A stretch of DNA of 64,000 nt from Bilabrum cf. latius (taxonomy: Eukaryota; Bigyra: Bicosoecida; Bigyra; Bicosoecida), in contig OZ237743.1 in assembly GCA_965178125.1 (NCBI GenBank), positions 930,001 through 994,000 of the forward strand, given 5' to 3'. Shown one piece after another: positions 25,301-34,730 of this stretch. Under the pieces are notes generated by a model. It did not search any database and was not told where the DNA came from. It worked only from the letters and a program-made list of their open reading frames with translations. A program made the position numbers and the translations under genes. Numbering within the stretch: position 1 is the stretch's first letter; each line of letters starts with the position of its first letter.

Positions 25301-26850
25301 TTGGCTCGCACACAGGATGGGTCATCCACCACCACCATAGCGGAACGCAGATTAAGCATTTCGGAGTGTGGGTTCTGGAAAGGCCTCCCGTCTATGTCGC
25401 ACATGACCGACCCTCCGTCAGTGTACATGAATGGGTCCTGCCCCGGCAGCCGAAGGATGGCAGCCAGTGGGGCCACGTTCATGATCGTCTGCACCACAAA
25501 GCCCCGGTTCACGGTCCATGGGTAGCTCGGTTGCGTGCTCCGAAGTCGGAGTCCTGGATCGTCCGGCCGCGATTCAAGACTCAACTGGGCTACGGTACCG
25601 GGCGGGTACACCACGGTCAGCACCTGGTGCCAGCGGTTGTACACGCCCGTGGCCTCTGCGGCCTCGAAGGGGAACTGCCTCGAGCCAGGGGGGTACGGGA
25701 CGTGGTATGCTCTGGTTGGCGGCACCTCGGTCACCTATGCCTCGCGATCTTTGCCAAACCGAGTCTTGTTCGCCAAGCCTGGCCCGCTGAATATCTCGCT
25801 GCAGTTCGCCGCTGGCACGTCTTGCGGGGGCTTGTGCCACACGATGGCCTGCCTGCATGTGTCGTTGGGCGCGATGGGCTCGTCCATGGTGGTGCATGCC
25901 TTACTTGCCGTGATGCGGGGACATATTCGCATGGGGAAGCGCATGCTGGCAGACCTGTACACGATCGTGTCAAAGGCACCGAATGGCATGTCATGCCCGA
26001 GACCGTAAGGCCACTAGTTTGGGTTTGATCGCTTTGGCATGGGCGTCCACGGGAACTTCATCGAGGGTGCATTGAGGTTGGGATACCTGGAGTAGCCCCC
26101 AATGAGGCCGGCCCCACCCCCGAAATTGAGCGCGCTGCTGCCCTGCTGAAACACAAACAGCCACTCCTCCGTCGTCCACGGCTCCACAGATCGCGTCGGA
26201 GGCAGCAGCGCGCTCGTCCTAGCGACCATGCCCCGCCGGTACGGTGCCTCCTGACGGGATGCCGCTGCGGCGTACGTGCTGTGGTACGGGGCGGCCAAAG
26301 TCACGTTCCGAAGGCATTCAGGTGAGTATGCCCCTGTCTTTGCATCCACGCTGCACCCGCTCTCCGGCCCCAGCCACGTGCCTCCAGGACTCGACCGGCC
26401 CCATCGCCACCTGGACTGCGTGCCCGGCTGCTGCTGCGGCTCCCACGGCAACGGAACCATGCCGCATCCGCCTGTGTCGGCTCCATCGGGCGATGGCCGG
26501 GCAGCAGCGTCGTCTGGTGTGATGACACGAAGTTCTCGATCCGCAGGTGACTTTGTACCGATGCCCAAGGCCATGGGCCCCCTTGTTGCGAACCAGGTGG
26601 CTGCGGCGTACGAGCAGGGATGGACTGTTGATCTAGCTTTGATGTGATGCTCGCACTTGCATACATCTGCAAATATATTTTGCATGCTATTGACATTGTT
26701 GCGTTTGTGCTCACCATTGCAGACACCGACAGTTGCCCCTTGAAGCAACAGCGTCTGTGGGCCACTCTTTCGCATGGCTTCATGGACGTTCACAGCTGTA
26801 GTACAGCACCACAGGAGGGTAATGAGTAGTAGAATTATAGAGCACGCCAT
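22294..26850 (-). CDS. array gene 3: large signal-peptide, multi-TM protein
   Basis: Exon 1 is 26850-26715, intron 26625-26714 (90 nt), exon 2 26624-22294; 1488 residues; TGA stop at 22296-22294. Signal peptide MACSIILLLITLLWCC. TAG codons lie (low coordinate) at 26014, 25735, 25075, 24385, 24178, 24073, 23923, 23710, 23590, 23569, 22837 and 22810, all in one frame with no other stop in about 1500 codons. Hydrophobic helices include TGVMQACTAVIIAASLVGLC, two segments around 23550-23420, SAEDLLVLVVLLWALLCASG and the C-terminal LCVPVLVSVVGMIGSVALSL. The intron is in frame and open in this copy but carries a TGA in copies 1 and 2. Family unknown. Confidence 0.77.
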
Positions 26851-27199
26851 ATTGTGAACCTTTAGAGTGAAGAGACTTGGGGGGCACTAGGGAAACGAGG
26901 CTGACTAGATGAGCTGTAGTCTAGTCTCTGCAAATTATTTCAGCTGCCTCCTGGCCGTTTGATTCCAATTACAGCCTAGATCAAACGATATTGAATCCAA
27001 GATGTGCCATAAAGTCGGGGACCTTATTTGCCCCCAAGCGAAGTGCTCGGTCGCTGGATGATGAGGGTTGGCGAGAACAGGCGAGTCGTGGTCGCAAGCT
27101 CCACCCCATTGGCCTGGGGGCGCTCACACATGCATTTGTGGAAAGACATCATGAGAAACAAAGCCATAAATCGTTGCCTAAGTGCTCACATGATCCACG
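22308..27199. repeat. tandem array unit 3 (4892 bp)
   Basis: Third repeat unit, 11 bp shorter than units 1 and 2. Its right part (25790-27199) is the most diverged, while other stretches match unit 1 or unit 2 alternately. Confidence 0.95.
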
Positions 27200-27530
27200 C
27201 GCCCAGACTCAGCGCCACGCTCCCAACCATACCTACCACAGACACCATCACTGCAAGGTCCCAACCGGGGCTGAGGTACCCCAAGGAACATACACCGATT
27301 ACCATAGCGCCTCGGAATAGAGTCATATCCACGAACAGAGCCTCAGGAGAGGCTGCAGGAGCAGTGGTTGGGTGCAGGGGTGTTGACGCATCAAGGCGTG
27401 CCCAAGCGGTGAGACGTGGCTCCGAATAGGGCGGCATGTAGGGCCTAGAGCTGCAGGGAAGCGAACGGTAGTGACAGGTTGAGAGCAGTGCGTGACTACC
27501 GCTGCGCTTTTGCTCATCACTTCCAGGCAT
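27186..27530 (-). pseudogene. fourth array copy: retained C-terminal end only
   Basis: The first 20 or so residues before the TGA (VSVVGMVGSVALSLGAWIM) match the C-terminus of array genes 2 and 3, and the DNA from 27200 to about 27251 matches the start of a repeat unit. Upstream of that (from 27252) the frame stays open for about 90 codons but its sequence (TLFRGAMVIGVCSLGYL) no longer matches the array protein. The rest of the gene is missing, because the helicase gene begins at 27719 on the other strand. It is probably the truncated end of an older copy or a fusion; expression is unknown. Confidence 0.55.
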
Positions 27531-27718
27531 GGAGGCAGCTTAACACAGCACATGGGATGATGGGTGGATGTGAGCAACCACCGCCACTCTGTGTAGTAGT
27601 AGTAAACGCCAGAGACATCTGGATGTTGCTTGTGGCCACTCGTCACATGCTTCCGCGAGTTGCAGAACGCCAGGAATCCAACAAAATTGCCACTGGTGAC
27701 AGAAAGCGTTACATTTTC

Positions 27719-30700
27719 ATGCCAAAGAAAGGTAAAAAGCATGGATCGCAAAATAAGCCTCAATAGTAGCCAGCGAAACCTGGCACAGGAGCCCAGCAGG
27801 CTCCCAGTTCGGACAGCAAACCGGAGCGCAAGCGAAGGGCACGTGGGCATCGACAAAAGGGAGCAGGAACTGTTGTAAGTAGCAAAGGAGATGTTTCGGC
27901 CGGTGGGCTTACGATAAAGGATTGGCAGCGTACTCCCATGTAGCTCTTGCATGAGTACTGCCAATCGTAGAAACGGCCGCGGCCAAAGTATGGCCAACTG
28001 CGCTCGACGGATGGCAAGCAGCGATTTCGCGTGATATTGCAAGATCCAAAGAAGCCCGGCACAGATAAAGATCTGATTTTTTTGCCGCGAGCCAGCTTTG
28101 AGGACTCTACAGAGGCGAAACACTCGATTGCGTTGCTAGCGCTGTCACGCATGCAACCGGGCCTACCTCTGGAGAGGAAGCTGCCAGAACCGTATCGTAC
28201 ACACTGGCTCGATGTCGAAAAGGCACGCACATCAGGAGTGGCCGCAGGGGGTGCTAGTGGGGCCAGAGCTGGGCGGCCTGGCGCCGGCTCAAACAGCGGT
28301 CATCGAGGTACGGCTGCTGCGTCCGGCTCCAGGAGTTCTGGCTCATCATCGGCCGTTGCACCCAGCGGCAGAGCTCCCTCTACTTCTGGAGTGCGTCTGG
28401 TTGCAATTTCAAGCTCTTCTGGCGCAGGCTATGCATCGCACCCAGCGCGAGGATCGGCTGCAGGAGCAGCAGCAGCGGCAGCAGGTGGTGCGAGCTCCAA
28501 GCCTCTGGAGCTGGCCACCACCCACTTGTCCCGGGCTGACCAGCAGAGAGCCCGCAGGGAAAAAGACGAGCGCAGGGCTCGCATGAAGAACGCAAGAGAT
28601 GCGCGCAAGGCCCTGGACCCCAACCGCCCAGCCGCAGTCCGCATGTCTGAGTCTGTGCGAACGTACGTCGAGGATGTTCTCCGGCGGCAAGGGATCGATC
28701 TGGCGGCGATGGCCAGCGCCGGGGCCTCGGCAAGCGGAGGCAGCAGCGGCGGGGTAGGTCGGTCTGGAGGGTCGAGCTCCTCTGCTGCGTCGGCATCAGA
28801 GGGGGAGGATGTGGGGGCTAGGGCGAGGACTAGGTTGCTGGGTCTCGGCTTCAGCCCTGCCTTCGTCGCGCTCGCACTGGCGGACCCAGCCGTGGCAGAT
28901 GCGACTCGGGAGGACACGGCAGTGGCCGCAGCGATGGACTGGCTGACGATGCGCGTGCCCGAGGACATGTTGCCCCAGGCATTCAGCGCGAGGGGCAAGC
29001 AGTTCGAGGCGAGGCTACACGGGTGGGCTGCCAGCGCCAGCGACCCAGAGGCGGCCGAAGAGCTGGCGTCGCAGCTAGAGCTGGCAGGGGCCCGCCCCCA
29101 TGATGCGCAGGCTGCGGCTCTGTCCTCCCGCGGAGAGTTGGGGGCGGCGCTTATCCGAGTGACTGGCGCCGTGAAGTAGGCCTGGGCTTCGGACGATGCC
29201 CCTGGGGCTGTGTCTCGCGGTGCGATTGAATCAGCTAGGGCACTAGCTCGGGAGGATGCAGAGAGGATCGGTGAGGAGTACGACGCCGCAGAAGGGCTCA
29301 CTAGCGCGGTGGCCGCGACTCAGGAACCCGATGGGCTCATCGTGCCGCTGACCGAGGAGCAGGGTGCTGGAGTATCTGGAGCTCTGGGCACAGTAGAAGC
29401 AGGTTCATGCGGCGGCGATGACGATGCGCCATTGGCCCCTTTGGCCTGCTTAGTTGAAGGGATGGAGCAAGAAATGGAGGGCCTGTGCGCTATTTATGGG
29501 GATGCAGTGCGAGTCACCGACAGCGTGGAGCAGCTTGCTCGTCCCTGCGCTGGGACCGGCGGTGGAGCTGGTCTCAGAGCACTTTGGAGGCATCTTGAGG
29601 TTCAATTCCCGGCCGGTGAGGCTGCCATCGACCCAAGCGCTATATAGTCTGTTGCAGCAGTTCCTTCATCCTCCAGTAAACCGGCTGCAGACAAGACCGA
29701 AGGGGCTGGAAGGGCTGCAGCACGGCGAGCCGAGAGAAGGCAGAAGCGGAAGGACAGAAAATCGAAGGGAAGGGGCGATTCAGGCGGTGCGGCGGCTGTC
29801 GGGTCATCATAGGCTGCATCGACCGCCGGTGCGCGCACTGCTGCCACGCAAGCTCCGCCATGCGTGTTGCGCCTGTCGCTGCTTCTGGACGTAAAAGGGG
29901 GTGGGGCGGCCCGCCGGCTGGCTCCTTACCCTTTCTCTCCTGTCCTCGCCCGCATCCAGCATCCCACTCTGGCGGCCTCCCAGCGGCTTGCTGTGGCGGC
30001 TGCGGTCGCGGACTGGTCTGCTGGACTCGCCGCGCGCAACCGAGCGTCCCTCCTGGCGACATGCAAAGAAGGAGGCGCGCCGTCTTCCCACATGCCGGAC
30101 TTTGAAATGGCGCTGTTGGACGCGTGTTCTCTTGTGAGCACAGGACGCCTGCTGCCCGTGGTGGCCACTCCACCTGCCCGACTGGCGTCGCCAATGCTCA
30201 CCGGATTGGCTTCCGTAGCCGCACCCGGATCTGGAGCAGAGGGCGATGGCGGCCCCAGCGGCGGCGCTGGGACCAGTCCAGCAGCGGCTCCCGCGATTAG
30301 CAGCAGCGAGCGAAGAAAGAGGCATCGTTCGTCCGGAGGGCCTGGTGGAGGCGGCCGCAGTCGTGTGAGTGCCTCTCGTCTGGCGCAGATGGATCGGCTG
30401 GGGGAGCACATGCAGCGAGACCAAGCCTCCAAGGATCGTGGAGACGCAAAGTACGCCCGCATGCAGCGCGTGCGGCGGGCCCTCCCCGCCGCCGCCTTCG
30501 AGGAGAAGATCGTGTCAACCGTGGCTGCCAACCAGGTCACTCTTCTCGCAGGTGCCACGGGCAGCGGAAAGACCACGCAGCTGCCGCAGTTCATCCTTGA
30601 CAGCGAGGTGAAGGCCGGGCGCGGTGGGAGGACGCGGATCGTGTGCACGCAGCCGAGACGCATCGCAGCGATCGGGGTGGCGCGGCGCGTGGCCGAGGAG

Positions 30701-33178
30701 CGAGCCGAGGACCTGGCGCCGTCGGGTTGGAAGGCTGGCAAGCGGCACGCGGCGGTTGGTTACCAGGTGCGCGGGGACAGGCGCGCAGACGAGGACACCA
30801 ACCTCGTGTTCTGCACCACCGGAGTGCTGCTGAGGAAGCTGCAGCGGGGGCTGGACCCTTCCATCACGCACGTGTTGGTGGACGAGGTGCACGAGAGGAG
30901 CGTGGAGACCGACTTCCTGCTGGCCATCCTGCGGCAGCTGCTACCCTCCCGCCCCTCTCTGCGCGTGGTGCTAATGAGTGCCACAATGGAGGCAGACCGG
31001 TTCGCTGCATATCTGGGCCCACGAGCCGTGCTAGGAGGGTCCCGGAAAGCGCCACTGAAATGTCCGGTGCTCGAAGTGCCTGGGTTCGTGCACCCCGTCA
31101 AGGAGGTGTACCTGGATGAAGTAGTCAAAGAGGCAGGCATCACCGTGAGGAGGGAGCACAAGCCTAGGGACGAGGCAGGAGCAGTCGTCGCAGATGGCAG
31201 CAGCGATGGCATGGTGTCTGCTGATGCATGGTTCCGCACCATCGGGTAGCTGGACGCCGGAGTCGTGGCTGCAGCAGTTAAGATGCTGGCCAGCGGCAGG
31301 GGCCCCCGGCCCCCACCTCCGTCCTCGGACCGGAAGCACCCGCCCAAGATGGACGGCCCGGGAGCTGTGCTCGTGTTCCTGCCGGGCGTCGCTGAGATCC
31401 GCGCGGTGGAGCGCCAGCTCAGTTCTGACCACTCGCTGCACGTGCTGCCTTTGCACGGTCAGCTCTCGGGAGAGGACCAGTCCAGGGTCTTCCGGTCGGC
31501 TCCTGGAGGCAAGACCAAGGTGGTGCTATCCACCAACGTGGCCGAGACCTCGATCACCATCCCAGACATCACGGCCGTGGTAGACGCGGGCAGGGTCAAG
31601 GAGACCGCCTACGACCCGAGGAACCGCATGACGAGGCTCGCTGAGAGGTGGACATCGCTGGCTTCGCAGGACCAGAGGAGGGGCAGGGCGGGCCGCGTGA
31701 GGCCGGGCATTTGCGTACGGCTCTACCCCAAGTCGATGCGGGCGAAGATTGACCCCCAGCCCACGCCAGAGATCAGGCGATGTGCCGTAGGCGGGCTCTG
31801 CCTGCAGATCATGCTGCTGGGCCTGGGCGACCCGGTTGGGTTCCTGCAGCAGTGCGTGGACCCGCCTTCCAGTGCAGTCATTCAGCAAAGCATGTCGCTG
31901 CTGAGGGACATGGGCGCCGTGCAGGACGTGGAACCCGCAGCAGCCTCCAGCTCGAAAGGGAGCACGGAACCGGAGCTCACCCCGCTGGGCAGGCACGTCG
32001 CCAGGCTGCCGTTGGACCCGCAGCTGGCCAAGTCGCTCGTGATGGGTTGCGTGCTCCGCTGCGCAGGACCCGTCCTGACGGTGGCGGCAGCCCTCGCGGG
32101 GCGCCCCGTCTTCCGCCCGCCGCCGCACAGAGGCATGGATGGAGCGGCCGAGCGGCGCGCTGCCATCGATGCTGCTCGCAAGTCCGTGGCAGCTGCGGGG
32201 TCGGATCACCTGACCCTCGTACAGGTGTATCGGAGGTGGAGTGCCTGCAGAGGCTGGGGCGAGAAGAGGGCGCTGTGTGAGGAGCTGCACCTGTCCATGG
32301 ACGCCCTGCAGACGCTGGACGACACGCGAGGTGACTTTGCGGCCACTCTGGCAGACCTGGGTTTCCTGCGGCGGACGGATCGCGGTGCGAGGCGGGAGCA
32401 TGGGAGGTTTGGGGAAGACGCGCCTGCTCTGAACGAGAACTCTGACGACCCTGACGTGGTGAGCGCGGCGCTCTGCGCGGGTCTCTACCCAAACGTGGCC
32501 AAGGTGGTGTACCCGGATCGCAAGTATCACAAGCTGCCCGACGGGTCGGCTGTTCCCGAGCCGTACTCGCCCAAGGACGCCCGGTACTACACCCGCTTTG
32601 ACAAGCTCGCAGCCGAGGAAAGCGCGGCGAGTACCAGTAGGAGCAGCAGCGGGTATTCAGGAGGTGGTGGTGCTGCCGCTGCCTCGGGGACGGGCAGGAG
32701 CCCCGGTCATGCCCCAACCGAGGGCCCGGGCCGCGTGATCACGTACGGAGGGGTCGCCCAGGAGCGTGTGTTCCCTCACCCCGCGAGCGTGCTCTTCAGC
32801 CAGGGCGAACTTCCCTCCCCCTGGGTGGTGTACTTCGAGAAAGCGGCCACGAGCAAGATATTCCTGCGAGATGCCACGGTGGTGCGGCCCTACGCGCTGC
32901 TCATGTTCGGGGGGGGCGTGGGTGTCATGCACCAGGAGGGCCTGCTGACCGTGGGGGGAGACACCTGGGCCAAGTTCGATGCGGCCCCCAGGGTAGGAGT
33001 CCTCGTCAGGGGGCTTCGGCGGGCGCTGGATGACGTGCTTCTGCGGCTGTTTGATGCCCCCGGCATGCTGGCGACGGGGTCTGAGAGCCCGTCTGGGCCA
33101 GGTGCTGCGCCTCCTGTGCAGGGTCCCGAGGCAGTGGTCCGGGCGATCGTGCTGTTGCTTCGTGGGGGTGGGTACTAA
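27719..33178 (+). CDS. DEAH-box RNA helicase, DHX57/DHX29-like, with dsRBM-like, UBA-like and RWD-like regions
   Basis: Exon 1 (27719-27874) and exon 2 (27920-33178) are separated by a 45-nt intron; 1804 residues; TAA stop. A Lys/Gln-rich N-terminus is followed by a dsRBM-like segment (DWQRTPM[TAG]LLHEYCQS[TAG]KRPRPKYG) and the family motif LPLERKLPEPYR. Next come a UBA-like helical region (about 28840-28980) and an RWD-like start (EMEGLCAIYGDAV). Helicase motifs: GATGSGKTTQ (Walker A), DEVHERSVETDF (DEVH), SATMEAD, STNVAETSITIPD and QRRGRAGRVRPG, then HA2/OB regions. In-frame TAGs: 27764 and 27767 (consecutive), 27941, 27968, 29177, 29645, 29810, 31247. The frame and homology are continuous. 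Expected role: ATP-dependent RNA remodelling, possibly translation-related. A 266-aa minus-strand frame over its 5' end is a shadow. Confidence 0.9.
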
Positions 33179-33464
33179 CATATTCAGGTCGCATATGAGG
33201 TGGATCTTGGCGTGCATGACAACTGCCAAGGAGCTCGTCCTCGACGAGTCAAGAGTTGAGCGGATCGGATCAGATCCTATTAGTGATCAGTTCGTCCAGG
33301 AAACACGCCATGCAAATTCACACATATTGAAGACACAAATGGCAATATTACAACAATAAGTTCCAATGGGGCTGTGGTAAGGCACGTAGAACATTTTAAA
33401 TGTTATCTTATTGGACTTCAGCGCATGCTCGATCCGGCACCACGAGATTTTGATTCTACATGGC
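33179..33464. other. intergenic, AT-rich
   Basis: Between the helicase TAA and the next gene on the same strand. The downstream frame is open from 33381 through one TAG but has no ATG before 33465. Nothing else was seen. Confidence 0.5.
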
Positions 33465-34595
33465 ATGTATCGCAGCGGATCCTCTCATTTGAACGAAATT
33501 AGCCCTTTCGAAGGATCCATGCTCGCTCTAGAGCGTGAATGTGCCACGCTCGACGTCAGCGCCGTGACTATGCGTTTGCAGTAGCTCCGCATCGACTCAT
33601 CGGCAGACAGCGATCGAATGGAAAAGAGGTTGAGCGCCGCTTTAGTACACATGTACTGCTAGACCTACCCTACAGAAGCATATCCGGGAGTTGCAAGGCT
33701 CCTGGAGACACTTTATGATTTCGGGGTGAAACCACGGGTGAAAGGCTGTGACGCTATTGGGATCGTGATGCGATAGGCCATCTTGAGTTCACAGTACTCG
33801 GAAGATATACTTAGAGCTACATTAAACCGCCTGGGGAAAGCGGCAGCGAACGCGAGGGTGGCTCGCTGCGATGCGGACGTGAACAGGCTGCCGCTGTCGC
33901 CTGCCCTGTCTTAGCACTGCATGGAGTTCGCAGTAGCTGTCCCAAGGATCCCAAGATCAACTATAAAGCTGCTCATCGATGCAGGGTCTGCTTCTATAGG
34001 GACTTCAGCCACGAAGATCGCCGAAGATCTTGGAAGAGACGACCTCGTGCAGGAGCTGAGCGGGGCCATCCTGACGCAAGCTACGGTGGACTCGTTCAGG
34101 AGGCGCTATCACAACATGCAAAGGTACTCTCCCAGCCATTCAAACGCATCGAGTTCCGCACCCGCACATTCACTTGGAACTCCTCCGGGCAGACACCTGT
34201 AGGTCCGGTCAGGGGCTGCAGCCGGCAAGCACGACACCCGAGCACCTAGTCCGGCAGGGCGCTGCCCAGCAGCTCAAGCATATATGGCAGATGCAGAGCA
34301 TAGTGCAGCCTATGGAGTCGCCCTGAGTTCGAGGATTGCAATGCAGCACGGGCGCGGCGGCGGCATTGGCACCATGCCACGGTCACCTGCACCTGCTGGC
34401 GGCTTCACCTACCACACCCCGTACCAATCCCCCGAGGGACCGCTGGACTCGAGTATAATGCCTGGACTCCGAGGGGGTGTGGGGGGCGCTGCCCTGGCTG
34501 GGACACCTCAATCATTGCAGGATATCTCCTCACCGGTGTCGCCACCACCTGAGGAGGACGATCGTGGGCATGCCGGCGAGGGCCCAGTGGCTTGA
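33465..34595 (+). CDS. hypothetical protein visible only if TAG is sense
   Basis: One frame of 376 residues starts at ATG 33465 (MYRSGSSHLNEISPFEGSML) and ends in TGA. It crosses five TAG codons (33582, 33660, 33774, 33912, 34200) and no other stop. The first two thirds read as a helical, globular protein (for example YPTEAYPGVARLLETLYDFG and DILRATLNRLGKAAANARVA). A segment RSTIKLLIDAGSASIG...KIAEDLGRDDLVQEL resembles an ankyrin-type helix pair. The C-terminal third is disordered, rich in Pro, Ser, Gly and acidic residues. Composition is protein-like throughout, unlike random frames nearby. Family not recognised; the start could be further upstream in another exon. Confidence 0.6.
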
Positions 34596-34730
34596 GGAGG
34601 GCCATCTTGGGTCGTGCGAGTTCGATTTGAGGAGGACTACAACGGGCGAGCTGCTCGTACCGCGGTTGAAGTGAACGGCGCATGCGAATCAATTGCATTT
34701 GTCTACAAGTGATTCGTCTAGCTGCTGCCT

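Noticed and set aside
12502-27199. Mobile element or CRISPR explanation for the repeats
   Set aside because: Units are 4.9 kb, contain a spliced host-type gene, lack terminal inverted repeats, transposase or integrase, and have no short repeat-spacer structure.
27323-28123. 266-codon minus-strand ORF
   Set aside because: It overlaps the real start and first exons of the DEAH helicase, whose reading is supported by family motifs, two-exon phase agreement and intron signals.
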